The notes beneath the pieces are model-generated. The model was not told the origin of the DNA. It was given only the letters and a program-made list of their open reading frames with translations, and did no database searches. A stretch of 64,000 bases of DNA from Sanderia malayensis. Lineage: Eukaryota; Cnidaria; Scyphozoa; Semaeostomeae; Pelagiidae. The position numbers and the translations under genes are program-made. Shown one piece after another: positions 32,122 through 47,100 of the stretch; the stretch's first letter is position 1, and every line of letters begins with the position of its first letter. Location of the stretch: assembly GCA_013076295.1 (NCBI GenBank), contig RQOL01000855.1:3348001-3412000 (forward strand). Direction: 5' to 3'.

Positions 32122-35100
32122 ATGGATAGATCGGTAACTGTAGCCGAGCAGAAATTGGCTGAAAAGCTGGTGATACTTAATCAAAGAGGAAAAGGCATGT
32201 TAACTAGGATATACAACATTAAAAAGGTATGTAATATATCCTCAATAACCCAGTGTTTTTGGATTTGATGTTTTGTTTACCTTGCTCTCTTTTGTCTGTC
32301 TCTGTCTCCTTTTGAGTCACTAGCCAGAGGGAAAGTTTAGCATTTCAGTTCACACATTATCCTGATTTAGATGCCTTGCCTTATTTTTATTGTGTTATTT
32401 TATATATTTATTGAATGAATCTAGATACTGGATTATAATTTGACATTGCTTGCACTGTGTTGGTTGATGAACTTTTTTATTTTTTTACCACTTATTTATT
32501 AAATGTCCTTATTCTAGAGGTATTACATAAACAGCTGTTTGTGTGTTAGTAAGGTTAAGTTGTTAAAGAATCATATAAGGAGGATGTTTAGTGACGTTTT
32601 AAATGGGGAGTGCTTTAGGATTGCAATCATGCGCATAGTTAGGACTATGTACACAACTGGTCGGGCGTGGAATACATGTAACTTACGCTAGAGATATCCA
32701 GCGTGGATTTATGTTTTCCTTGGCTCACTGGCGTGAAAGAAAGATAAAATACTGCGTAATAAACAATAAGTCACGTATTTCGAAACTATTTTAATATGTT
32801 GCTCATTAAGCTAAAGAATCTTTGGCACAGCTTTACGATTTACTGGCCATTCATCCGGCATGATGTTTACATGAATTCCATGTGGGGTAATTGGTTGTCA
32901 AATGGCCCAGGTCAACGAAATTGAGTTGAAACCATTTTAAGTTGTGCTCTATATAACTCAGCTACTAAATTTTCATTGCATTTGAAATTCTTGCCAGGAG
33001 ATTTATTTGAGTCAGACCAATTCCCCATCCTCTTGAAGATCGAACTTAATGGGATTCAATTGTATATTAAATATTATTGCACTGTTTTTTTAGGCATGCT
33101 CTGATCCCAAGTCAAGACCAGCATTTCTTGGTGAAAAGTCACTGGAACCAGCAATCAAAGCCATCTTGAAGAAATTTCCAGGCATGGAGAATACAAGAGT
33201 AAGTTATTGACTTTTATGTTTGCTATTGTTTGGACTCACAGCTGCATTGTCTTATAAAAGAGCCTTGTGAAGGCAATAAGGATAATTGACTCAATGTCAA
33301 AGCTCCATTATTCATGCCTTTTCAAATGTTTTATACCAGGCAGCACACATGCAAGCAGTCTTGCAGACCCATACTGAAATCGTGAAAGGTCTTACCAACT
33401 ATTATTACACATTCATAGATGTAATGGAATTCAAGGTAATCCCTACTGATTCAATTGCATTTTTTCACCATTAAGGTATTTATAACACTAGTTAAACTAA
33501 TTTTGTTGTCAACAAAACTAATTCCACCTTCCTTGTATCTTGAGTTTTCAAGTGAATGTAAGTTGATTGACATTGAATAAGATAGAGAGAGTTGGAAATG
33601 CTCTCAGTTTAAGTAGCACATTTCTATCAAGTATATTTAGATCAGCTGATTGTATGTATGTATGTATGTATTCAATATTTAAAGAACAAAGCAGACAGTA
33701 CTTGGTTTAATCAGTGGGAGCATTTTCTTTGACAGGATAATACCGGGGAGCTGCTCACGTCAATTGATGCCAATTTTGTGCACTTTGACCTGGTAAGTTA
33801 CAGTCAATTCCTATTTTTTCATTGTGCATAATTGTTATCGCATGAAAGAAGATTGCTTGTGTGATATTAGTATTGATCTCTCTTTCCAGTCGCTGAACTT
33901 TGATTTAACCAAAGCTTACTTGGATTTGATTGTGACCTATGCCACACTATTCATATTGATATCAAGAGTGGAAGACAGAAAAACTGTACTTAGCTTATTC
34001 AATCATGCCTATGAGGTGCAGAAAGGACACGGGTATGTATAATGTATTCAACAAGTGTTTCTACCCTACTTTAGTCAAGGCACTTTTCTGTAGACTAAAC
34101 CACCAATTAAGGAGACAAATGCAGTTTGTCAATAGCTGATGCAATTGTAGTGAGTTTTTGAGGGGGACCAGGTCTAGCAAGTTAACTGGATTGCTGTGAT
34201 GTAACTACTTGCTGTGAAATCAGTATAATTGTAAATGGTGGATGATTATTGCTGCTGCGTAGCAGAACACGGCTGCGCAGAAAATATAATCGAGTCCTTC
34301 TCGTTTAATTATTATCTGAAAATTGTGCTCCATTGTAGTGAGAGTGGTTTTCCGAGGCTGGGACAAATGATCCTTGACTATGAAGTCCCGTTGAAGAAAC
34401 TTATAGAGGAGTTCACTCCTCATGCTCAGGTTTGATTGATTAACTGATTTAGTGATTGAGTCACTGATTGATTTAGTTGTGCCAATAAACACAACCAGTC
34501 CTACTACTGTTACACAACTTGCTGTTCTGCTTTTTAGCAGAGCTAATGTTCTGATGCAATTTTTCAATTTCAGAGAGTTGGAATTGCTCTGCAGTCTGTA
34601 CACAAGATTTTCCAGAGGAGGAATTCTAATGGTGAAAAGGTATCCCTCCCTGTCAAATCACATTTCCCTACTTTCCTATCTGATGACAACGCCATTTTCG
34701 AACAATATTGCTACAATGCAATTGCTTGTTTCTCAAAGAGCCTCAAACATTCGGTGTTCTTTAGACAGTCAATTCAACAGTATTGACACCCGCCATTGTG
34801 ACAGCTTTGAATTGCATGAAGTGTCTTAGATCCAGCAAGCTATTACTTGAACGTATCATCATTTAGTGATTTTATTCGTAGATGAGACAAGATCAGCTTC
34901 TCAGTTTGACTGGCATGCCACAAGGCATGCTGAATCCTGCGCAAGGCGAAGTCGTAAGTCGTGTTATCATTTCTTCGGGCTCGAATCTTGGCTGACGTTG
35001 ATCAAACCCATGAGGCCATCACGAAGCTCGAACTTATACCCTCAACATTCCTCTGAGGATAGATCTTGGGGGAGTTTTAACCAAGTACTGTCTGCTTTGT

Positions 35101-38100
35101 AAAGCTGAGCCTTGCTTGTTCTCTTTCCAGGCACCATGTGAATATTTGTCTATTGAGGAGATGATAAACTGGATTTCAAGTGGGTATACGCACTTAGCTC
35201 TTGATATCTGACCCTCTGAATCCGTCGTGTACATCGTGGGTATAGATGACCTTACCCAGAACTTTCGCCTAATTACAGAACCCATTTTATTGACATCTTA
35301 TAAGCAACAATCTTTCCTTTGCCCTCTAGTCTTTCGTGTATAGCCCGATTTTGACCCACGTACTTTGATCTTTGTTCCCACTCTAATCCTGACTATATTT
35401 CTCTTTAGTTTGTTATATGCTGTGCCCAAGTCAGCTAACCGGGCAACCAGGCGGCCTTGATATTTGGAAGCTTGCGCTGCAGGACGGCTTTTGCATCAAG
35501 TTGTTTCGTGACGAAATCCTCATGATACACAAGGAGTTTTCCATGCTTTTCGATTCCATGAAAGGCTTTTCAAAAAGGAAGAAGGACATCGAGGAATGCC
35601 TGAATATTGCCATGACAAACAGGTCGGTATTGTACTGCTTTGTTGCTCGATAACATGCGTTGAATTCAGCTCAGTTGCATTCACTTCCCGCATGTGCTTG
35701 TGCAGTGCTGTAATTTTGCTGGCAGGATGTCTTATGCATTTGAGATGATCTTCGCTCTTTTACAGTGCGTCATTTCATCGTGAAAGACGGCGCTATCTAC
35801 GCATGGCAATCGAAGAGCTGAATGAAATTTTCAGCGACCAACCAGGCTTGCTTGGACCTAAGGCATTAGTCGCACTACTTGCTTTGTCGTTGGGCAAGGA
35901 TGAAGTTAATTGGCTTCTCAGACACCATTGTAATTCAGCGCCGAGAGGAAGGAAGGTCAATTTGGATGATTACAGTGACAGGTATGTGTTTTTTATCCTT
36001 TTGATCCCCTAACCCATTCCTCCTGCGCACGAAAGTCCGTTTTCGATTAAATCGCTAATCTGGCATTCCAGTTGGTAACTTCAGTAAGTCGCCCCGATGG
36101 AAGAGAAAATTCTTTTTGAATGCGGTGTGTTGCTTTTGAACGATCGGTCGTTGTTTTTGGACAGCATTCTATTGTTTCTTCAATTGTCCTTTGCAAAGTT
36201 GACTATTGTTTCATGGCGTGCAGCACGCAGAGTGAGTATAGCAGAACTCTGTTCAGCCTGATGTGGATGGAGCATGGGCTGTGAATTTTTCAGTACCTAC
36301 TGCTGAGAGAGCAACTCATTCATTTTACGCAAAGTCGCGTATCCAGAACGCCTTAGTTTATCTATAAAATTGTAGCAGAAGAGATTTTGCACAAGTGTTT
36401 TGCTTCATAAATCAACATTATACACTGCGTGGTGAATACTGTGCGTATACAGTAGTGGCTTAAGCTGCCTACAGTTAATAATGCAGCACATGTTAAATAC
36501 AGTTGACATTAACCTCCAACGGGACGTAGGGACGTAGAGTAGTTCTAAAAGTTTCAACCCTATGACCTAAATAAATGCTGTAGAGTTTTGGCTCAAATTA
36601 AAAGATAAACATATGCCAATGGATGGAAGTAATGTCATTAATCGATTCTGCTATAGACAAATACACATGACACAGACGTATAATGTTTATTTCTCATCAC
36701 TCCATGGAAGTCTTGTATAGCTTGGTAGACACATCGAGTTATGATTGCCAGGCGTGCCAGTCACGCTTGGAACTGTTTCCCTTAGAATTTCGCCTCGCTG
36801 TTTTTCACAGGGACTGGTGTAACAGTGAAGTACGCCGCAGGTGTTGTATGGGGCTTTGTCGTTTGGTTCAACGTTTTGCCACGCACTGCAACGTCAGGTG
36901 TGATGGGTCTGTTTTGTCGCAGGATCGTGAATACTCGTGTGTTGTGAGTATTCGATTGGCTGGGAAAATGCGATAGGCTGTTCCTGTCGCACGTCAGGTC
37001 TCTGACGAGCTGCTTGATGTACGTTTGTGATTTGTGGTCTTTGTGCAGATATATTGCTGCGCTGAGAGTCGAGTTGAGAAAAGCGGGAAAGAACGTCAGG
37101 TAGTAGGTGAATCTCAACCACACTGGTGCCGCAGATGGTGTCTTCTTGATTAACGTGTAATAGCCAGTCCACAGATCAACGGCTACAACCGGCAGGTAAC
37201 ACAAAGCAAGACTTATCATTACAAGAAACACGGTTCTAAAGAATTTGGGTACATGGCTCCTCTGAGTTTGTTTCGTTTGTGTTGTAAGAGTTTTATTTTC
37301 ATTGCGATGAAAGCGTTTGATAGAGTAATATAGTCGGAAATAGCACACATAGATTGAGATGGTCAGCAAAGCACGTATTATCATCAATAATGTATTTGGA
37401 ATTCTTGTCTTTGTCCACCCGAAGAAGTTCGACGATACGAAACCATGACAAACAGCTAGTATGAAGCAAACCATGATTAGAAACTGGGAACTTTTCCTCG
37501 TGCCAATTGTATGCGATCTGAATTTAGGCCGTACTTGTAGGTATCTTTGCAATGCCACTGCAAGAACAAGGTAGAGTGAAAAATGCCCATTCAATTGGCC
37601 CATGAACATGTACGTATATTCAAATCCACAGCTACGTCTGTTGCCATAAGTCGTGAATATCACAACAGACATGGGTAGTGTCATAAGTCCAACAAAACTA
37701 TCTGAGATACAAAGCCAAAGGAAAAGAAGCTTTGGCGCAGATTTCAACTGTCCTGTCTTGTAAAGTGCTATGCACAGTCCAATATTCAGGAGAATGGTTG
37801 ATGGTATCAAAATAGCAAGACAGCTTGCTACGGTTGCTCTTTGACCTTCTGATAGAATGATTCTCCAAGCTATGGTTGTGTAGCATTCAGCTATGTGTTC
37901 ATCATGAAAGGATGAAACCGGTACGAGAGGTGTTGTTGTCAGGTTTACTGTGTTGTTCGTGATGTTCAGCCACATTTTGAAGAAGATTCGGACTTTCTAC
38001 TTACCAGCAATCATATTGATATAAGATTACTCAGTGACATTTGAGGTTGTGCCGAAAAGTTGTTTTCACGACAGCAACCGTCTTGTAAGTGCAGTGTGTA

Positions 38101-41100
38101 ATGGCGTTCCCGACAAATTTTGCCGTTCAATTGGTTTTGAATGTGTTTCGAGTTTTTCCCTGTCTCTGTGTTTCGTGTGACTGCTCTGATTCGTTGTTTT
38201 GCACACTCCCCATTCTGGAATACACAAAAGCTGACTCCAGCTTTTTCATCAACATTAACCAAACCCTTGTCCTCACGCAAGCCCAAGCGGACCCCGAAAC
38301 TGAATACAATTAAGCTGAAGGTGGTTGGCATTGAGATATGAACAAAAACGTGCGGTTATTTTAAAGATCTATTATTCCAAAAGTCTTGTGTTATAGAAAA
38401 GCATCAGTCGGTTATTTTGATAGCATTAATTGTGCGCACAATGGTGTTCTGAAAGAGATTTCTTTATTCCCGACGTCATTAGTCTACGATTTGTAATATT
38501 GCAGTTGTTTTGCCGTCATTGTTATTTCTGAGTCAGCTTTTCTATTTTCGCTTCTGGAAAAGAACAACAACAGATGAGATCATCTTGAGATCACCGCTTG
38601 TTATAGTACCGATCATTTGTAATAATGAAGAGAACAACATTTGTCGAAAGCCTTGTTGATTTGATTTATTCAGATGTAGAAAAACATATACGGATGAAGA
38701 TAAATATTCAATATTGACATACGACAAAAATAAAGTTCCAATAAAATTCTTAAATGTTGTAATGAATGTTTGTTAAAAATTAAAATATTCCATGTTTTGA
38801 TACCATGATATTAAAGTGAAGTTCAAAACACCATCATAGTGGGTTGATTCTTACCGCGTTTTAGCAAGAAGTCAACCGAAACAAATTTATGATTACCGTT
38901 ATTGTTCGCATGAAAATGAACAAATTTCATTCGCTGATGCTCTTCATTCATTGACGATTTGCCTATCAACAATAACCGTTCAGGGCAAGGACATTGACGT
39001 ATCTAATTTACATACTTCCTCCTTCAAGAAAAAAAATATAATTCATTTGCTCATTTGAATGCCCACGAGTAAATACGTATTCCTGTTTCGATTCGATATA
39101 AAGTTAAGGCAAGTTGATCTTATGTGATAAGAGGAATTCGCACGAGACACGCTGTCGAACTTCAAAATGTGGCTGAACATTACGAACAACACAGTAAACC
39201 TGACAACAACATCTGCCGTACCGGTTTCATCCTTTTATGATAAACACATAGCTGTATGCTACACAACCATAGCTTGGAGAATCATTCTATCAGAAGGCCA
39301 AAGAGCAACCCTGGCAAGCTGTCTTGCTATTTTGATACCATCGACCGTTCTTCTGAATATTGGACTGTGCATAGCACTTTACAAGACAGGACAGTTGAAA
39401 TCTGCGCCAACGTTTCTTTTCTTTTGGCTTTGTATCTCGGATAGTTTTGTTGGACTTATGACACTACCCATGTCTGTTGTGACATTCACGACTTATGGCA
39501 ACAGACGTAGCTGTGGATTTGAATACACGTTCATGTTCATCTGCCAATTGAATGGGCATTTTTCACTCTACCTTGTTCTCGCAGTGGCATTGCAAAGGTA
39601 CTTACAAGTACGGCCTAAATTCAGATCGCATGCAATTGGCACGAGGAAAGGTTCCAAAGTTCTCATCATAGTTTGCTTCATACTAGCTGTTTGTCATGGT
39701 TTCGTATCGTCGAACTTCTTCGGGTGGACAAAGACAAGAATTCCAAATATATTATTGATGATCATACGTGCTTTGCTGACCATCTCAATCTATGTGTGCT
39801 ATTTCCGACTATATTACTCTATCAAACGCTTTAAACACGCAGTAAACAAAACTCTTGATCAAAACTCTACGCTAATGCAAAACAACCAAAACAATACAAC
39901 GACTAAGGCTAAAGACTCTGCATCGAAGTTCTTTGTCACCGTGCTTCTTGTAATGATAAGTCTTGCTTTGTGTTACCTGCCGGTTATAGCCGTTGATCTG
40001 TGGACTGGCTATTACACGTTAATCAAGAAAACGCCATCTGCGGCACCAGTGTGGTTGAGATTCACCTACTACCTGACGTTCTTTCCCGCTTTTCTCAACT
40101 CGTCACTGAACGCTGGGATATTCCTATACAGAAATGAAGGATCCCAGGCCTACTTCAAACAAGCATTTGCAGATTTGCAGTCAATGTCCAGGGAATCAAC
40201 TATCCCGCTTGTCACCCAACCAAAAGCCCAATCTTGCGATTGATTACTGCAGGACAAGGAAACGTTTTTCTCTATTATAGACGCTTTAATCGCTTTGCAA
40301 TAAGCACCTCGAAAAAGTCAGAAAGTTTAATAAATGCCCAGGCGTTTATTCGAGCACTATTGTATTTTATTAATTAAGTGTGCAAACCGCAGTATTAATT
40401 AGGTAAGTGTACTCATGTTTACGTTGAAAATATCATCATTCTGTAACTTGACTTTTTGGCACACGCCTGTTTAATGCAATTGGTCTTAGCATAAAATTAC
40501 TTATTCCAGTTACTATATGGATTTATTTAGTTGCAAACCAGTAACACTTGCATGGTGGTCCCTGGAAAGCCAGTATTTTCATGATATTTTTATTTTTTTT
40601 GTTTCACTTATTTGATGAAAAAATTAAAGTAGTTGAAACCAAAGCCAATTTACTGCAGTTGCCAGTCTTCCCAAGTATCCAATGCCTTCTTATTTATGTA
40701 TATTATCAATATAAATGTATTTTTCTCATTATAGCCAGCTACCACGACTACTTCACGGGATAGTTGGCTTGAGAGGTGCGCTATGAGACGTTTATTTCGC
40801 CTTCTCTAATACTATTTACAGCAACACTGTTTCACAGCCACGTACGATCGTGCAGACTGTTTTATTTACGTTTATCTTGGTCAGTGACTGTAATCCGCTC
40901 ATATCCTGCTTTGTTGCAGAACTGTTCATGCGGTACAACCAGGTTGTGCAGAGATATTTCATGCAATTCATGTCCGGTTTTGACGTTGCCGTCTTGAAAG
41001 GAGTCATTCAAGTGAGCATTTGCCCTCTCTGTCAACATAGTATATATGTGCACATGTTGAGTTTGTCTAAGCTTCCCTTTCTCCTCCCTAAAGCTTCTCT

Positions 41101-44100
41101 CTCCCCTCCCTAAATCTTATCTCCCCCCTTTTTAAAATGTCTTTCTACCCCCCAGTCTCCCTGTTTCTCTCTCGATGATAATAGCAGAAAACACGACCAG
41201 TTTCGATATTGCCTCATTTCTTGTATCTCTGCACAGAAAATCTCCGTCTGCTCAGAAGATGTATCAATGATCATGACGTCATTTGTCGAAAACCTCTCCT
41301 CGATCGACGTGACAAAAGGTAGGTACAGCTCGTGTGCTTTTAGGTAGGTACAGCTTGTGTGCTTTTAGGTAGGTACGCTACGTTAGAGCAAGAAGTAGTG
41401 CAAGTATAAGCGCATTCGAAGCTGATGGAAATGTGTTTTGTTTCTTTATAGCGGGAGCTGAAGACTTGGTCGATTTCAGAGGTATTCGTTTGGATTGGAT
41501 GCGTCTTCAGGTATGTAAAATTCGTAGTTGTATCTACTTTCCAATGTTGACGTATTGTTGTCCAGCCGTTTTCAATTATGGCCTACATTACATGCAATTT
41601 GTATCAGAATGTATTGCTGTCGTCTTTGTCGACCGTATTTACCGCAATTGTTGAGTTTCCCTGGGCTTATTGTCTTTTGTGGCGTAGTCTATTGTCGTTC
41701 ACGTAAATTCATCTTTTCTAGGCGTACACGAGTGTACGTGGCTCGCTGCCCGAGATTAAAGACACGCGTGATCTTGCCATGTTGATGAGTAGCGTCATTT
41801 TGCATACAAAACTCGTCGACTCGCAAACAGAACTTTTAAACGAAGTCTCCGATCTATCACTGTTCTGGTGAGCAATATGCATCAATTTCGTCGCTCAGCC
41901 TGACTCGCATTATTGGATTTTATTTGATGTTGTTATCTTTACATATTGTTATTGATGTCTTGCAGTTTCTATCCGAGTTTCTTCGAGAGAACCTTTCTGT
42001 CGTGCCTGGAGAACCCACGACAAATGAGGTATTGTATATAATTGTTAACCTCCCCCATCCATGCTAATATCCCATGATGCTATTTGTATGACGTAATGCT
42101 GATATACCTCTGTTATCATAGTACCATGGGGAGCATCATAATGAGATATCGCATTCTTTCTCTAATCCAGGTTTTCCATTGCCTATCCAATGATCTGTGC
42201 TCACTTTCTGAACTGCTGTGATCCGCTGTGCCCAGAAGAAGTATGTCAATATATATATGCTTCATTTACTACAGCTTATTTACTAATTAATTTGGATGTT
42301 AATGCTCTCTGTGAAACGATGCCTCGTATGTACAGTTTTTGAGCATGCGTGTTTCTTTACACAGCGTCATCCTATTGGAGATCGAAGCTTGTCCGCCGTT
42401 AATTCCTTCCTGGATGCAATATCATTCAAGACGACGCACTTTGTCCATCTGCTGTGTGAAGACAAACTTCAGCTGGCAAAGCAGGTAGGTGATTACTATT
42501 CTATTAGACTCGACGCAGTTTGCATTGTGCGTGCATTGTAATCCCCTGCTGCTTTACAGGACCGGCACAGGTTGGTGGTGTAGTTGATAGTGAGTAATGG
42601 ATTTTGAGAGATAGTATAGAGGTTGCAGAAGGATTTGAGGGTTGGAAGAGGCTCGATGATGGCGTGTTTAGGGTTAGGAGGTTGAAAGAGAGCTGTAAGG
42701 GGTTTGAAGGGTAAGGGCTAGGGGGATAGAAGAGGGCTCGGAGGTTAGAAGAGGGCTCGGAGGTGGGAAGAGAGCGGGAGAGCGATCGAATTGTTGCAGG
42801 CGGCGTTTAGATTACCTGGTGGAAAGTTGCTGAATGACCTTGTAAAGGAAGGTATGAGAGCGTGGAGTGGCTTAACAGGGGAGCACAGGGTTTTTAGAGA
42901 GTAGAATTGTACATTACGGAAAACATTTGTTTGGTTTATTATCTTAGCTCAATGCAGGCCATGCCGTGAATGCGTTCACTGTTGACGATCCAGTAAGGAA
43001 TAGCAAAAAAGAGAAACCGCGACCGCCAGTTCGAAAGCCAGGCGAAGAGAGCAAAAAGAAGACTATAGAAGATGTGACACAGTGAGTGCACTCTGCATTT
43101 GTCTTTGTCTTTTTTGTTTATTGTTTGTTATCCATTTGTGTATCTGATCAGGCTTAATAAGAGCTTGTTTGGTAAGACTTGCAGTGCTTTTGCGTAATTG
43201 TTGCGTTGTTTTCACTTGATTTTTCACTTGTTTTTCTCCTTGCATCTTGCAGCATGGAGGTGAAATACCAAGGGCAGAACGACATGTTGATTGCAGTCAC
43301 TCACTGTAAGGATATTACTGTTTGGGATCACGTGTTTTCACCGAAGGAATATCTGGTGTCCCACCTGGAAGATGACTTTGCAAAGTACGTGTTTCTTTAA
43401 TAATAACATCTTCTTATAAATGTTTTTCTTTAGACTCCAATCCACACACTCTTTGTTTCGTTCTTCTTGGTTTTTGTGCTTAAAACTTTCTTGATTTTTT
43501 CAGACTTTTAAACCGTAGACTAATTTTTTTTACTTTTCTTTAAGTTAACATTTTTGCGTTTTTAAATTTTAATATCTCTCTCTCTTTCTCTTATTATTAT
43601 CTTTAAACATAATATCTTGTCTGTCTCTTATTACCTTTAGACTGTCATATCTCTCTCCTTTATTTCATTGAGACTTTAGATCTTAATTTTTTATGTCATT
43701 GATTCTTTTACTTTTTATCCCTTTCTTATTTTCTTTGCGCATTAAATTTTAAACATTTGTTGATTTCTGTATGTGACGATTTTAATAACATCTTTATTCC
43801 GCAGGGTTGTGACGAAATTGGCAAACTACAGCGAAACAACGCAAGAAATAGCAAGGCCGTCACACCTTCTCAGAGACGTCAAGGTTATTTCTCTTCTTAA
43901 TTGGAGTTAGGCTTAAACCTTTGATATGAACGATTTTAATGAAATCCAGAAAGCTCTAATACGACTTTAATTTGGCTATGTTAAACTTTATAGTGATAAT
44001 TTATTATAGAATGCACTAGCTACTGTTTATTCGTATAGTTCTTGACCAGCAATTTCTTTCATCGTAGGTTTACTTGGCTACATTCTATCGAATCGAAGAG

Positions 44101-47100
44101 TCTGGTATGTATTCAAATATGCTTTTATGCCCCGAGCAGCTATTCACTCTGCTTTCTTCAAGGACTGTATATATCGAGGCATTTAGTTGAGAGTTGCTTT
44201 GCTGAATAGAACATATTTATAAATGGGGAATTCTTTGAGAGCCATAGTGTGTTCTGATCTGGGTCTGTTCTTATCTATTTTAGTGAGTCTTGACATGGGT
44301 CGAATATTCAACTCGACGTTGTTGCAGCAAACGCAGAGCACTGACAATTCTGGTGGACCAACATTAACCAGTACATACACTGCATGGTATGGCATTTTTG
44401 CTGATTCAATATACTCTTAGGTATCTGCCTGCTGGTCCAACTGTTGCATACCTGTCTTATCTGTTTATATGTTGTATGTTTCTCTTCTTTATGTCCTATG
44501 TTTCTCTTATCTTTCTGTTTATTGTCTATTTGTCTGTTGTATGCTCGTCTGTCACACGTGTCTGTTAGTTTGTCTTATATCGTTATGTTCGTCTTTTTAT
44601 CTGTCTGTTGTGTCATGTCTGTTTGTCGTATGTCTCTCGTTATATTTTGTATTTCATTCTCTTTTTGCTTTTCTATCGGTTTTTGATGTGTTTGTCTGCC
44701 TTTTTCCGTATACACAAGACCCCACAATTTTCATGCAGACACCAATGCCTGAACGAAAATAAATATTGATGGATCGTGTGTCTTGTATCTTAGGTACATT
44801 GACGTGTTCTTAAAGCGAGTAACAGGCGTCACAGGAGGCATCATCTACTCACCAACAAGACGTGCTTTTGTCAGCAAGAATCGCAGCCATCCCAAAGCTG
44901 AGAATTACACAGATGTATTAGGTAAAACACTTATAATCTCTTTCACAAATATCAAACCGTTGGTATTACCCACCTTGGTATTTATGCACTACATATGTAT
45001 ACACCATACACAGGTATTACACTGTGGGACTTGAATTGGCTAGCTAAAATAGTGGACAAAAGTCTTTGGGACACTTGTAATGACACAAAATAGGCTACCA
45101 TCTTGTAAACGTTTTTATTGGCTTTACTCAACCGTCCACTCCTTGTAAGACAATGTCTTTGATCAGGCCTTTGTGATCACCATACAAATAGAGTTTTGTC
45201 AATATTTTATACGCCAGTATTGCCGATATTGTGTAGAGAAGCACAGATATTGTAGAGTCATCTGATGCCTCAGATGCGTGCAAAATCTGCAAAAACTGTA
45301 GATGTCCAGTGTTTTTGTCCATTATTATACCATTGAATTGAATTTCTTGACTTGTCGAAAACGTCTCTCTGTCTACCCTCAGCTTTCCTTAACTCAAGCT
45401 CTCATTAACTGGAAGAATTTTTTCATCTCCCTGACCATTCTGCTTAATTCAATTCTGCTTAATTATTTGTCAATTTTGCTTTTCAGAAATGAAATCGTTG
45501 GCAGAATTGCTCGGTGCTTACGGTGTGAAATATTTCTGTCACAAAATGATGATGCAAGTTTCAGCCCAAGTCGAGGAGCTTAAGGTACTGATTTTTGCTT
45601 TGTTTTCTGTAGCACAAGCTTTAAGACGCAACAAAGCGAAAACATTGTGACTTTAATTAAGGAATATGGGACTCTTTAACGTTTGTCGTATATCTATGTA
45701 ACATAGTAACATATATACGAAAGTTATAGAGATGCACGAGTTAGTATAGTTGTTCATGTTCTTGTAATATGCTCTTCAAAGCACAAGTTTATTTGTTTGT
45801 TGGTTTAATTTCAGAAACTTGTACTCATCAATAAAGACACGCTGGTTGTATTGAAAGATAACTTCAATAATCCAAACATATGTCTTGAATATGTCCGAAG
45901 ACTTCGAAGTAAGTTTCACTATTTGTTGCTAAGATCTCCTTGGTTTTACCATATTTTTAGTGGCATGAAAAACACATCCTGTCTTTATCCTTGTTTTTGG
46001 CCTCATTTATCCCTCACATTCATCCATACTGTCTTTCTTATTTTGTTCCTGACCTTCGTTCTTACTTTGATCCTTGCTATAATCCCCACCTTGATCCCTA
46101 CTTTGGTCGTTGATTTCTTCTCTGATTTTCAAGTTCTTTGGCTCTTCCTATATCCTGTGAAGAAATGAATTTGCTTAATCGTGTAGAGTGTAAACGTGAG
46201 ACGAGCTCTATTCGTCTGTCTTGTAGACGCAGAAGACGTACTGGTACGAACGACGATCATCGGTGTGATACTGTGCTTTAGAAGTCTGCTCATGAACGGA
46301 TTGAACGCCGTAAGTAATGCTTCATATATTGCCAGTAATCGCTCCATTGTGTTTGACTGTGTTGGAAATGTGCTTCGAATCCACAAAACCCAAGTAGCCG
46401 GCAAGTTGCATAGCAGTACTTTTGAGATAATCACATATTATTCTTTTTGAAATCTTTAACTCCACTTTTCTTTGTTTCAGTCTCTTGAACAACGAGTGCC
46501 CTTCCTCATGAAAGTCCTCCAAGATTTCAAAGATAACAATCCTCGTGATGAACTGACGGTAAGACGCTTTGCTCCAATTATATTTTATCAATTACCCCCT
46601 GGAGCATTCTTACTTTTTGGCATCGTGCCGGGAAATATGCAGTATATAAGGGTGTGATGTCACAGGACTTAGTCACTGTTGTTGTTGTCTTTCACACAGT
46701 TAACGCACGAGATGGCACAGGCTGCTGGGTTCGAAAGCGATTTCGATGCTGATCTTTTCCATGCATTAAGAAATTCGAGAGGTACGTCAAGCACAGACAT
46801 CATCAAAGCATTGTCATACATATATGTCCATCTATGCTAAGCACTCCTTTTCTACAGCTATTACTATGCTAAGACTACTTACAATTCTAAGATTACTATA
46901 CTATGCTAGGGCTCTACGAGAACTACATATTGCGAGGTATCATCTCATCTGTGAGAGATGTAGTGTAATTATAAGTGCCATTTGCTTGCTTTTCAGACAA
47001 GAATGAAGAAGACAGTAGCATCTGGGAACTGTTGCTGGTATGTAAAACAGTTTTTAGGTGACGTTTGCAAGCCCACGACGTCTGACGCACATGGGTTTTA

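Noticed and set aside
36165..36230. Alternative NCKAP1 exon reading [16 protein letters not shown]
   Set aside because: The donor GTGAGT is good, but the resulting phase does not fit the next exon and the peptide does not resemble the family.
44444..44762. Hydrophobic ORFs of 80-97 codons resembling membrane proteins
   Set aside because: They result from a T/C-rich NCKAP1 intron; both frames are low complexity and flanked by matching exons.
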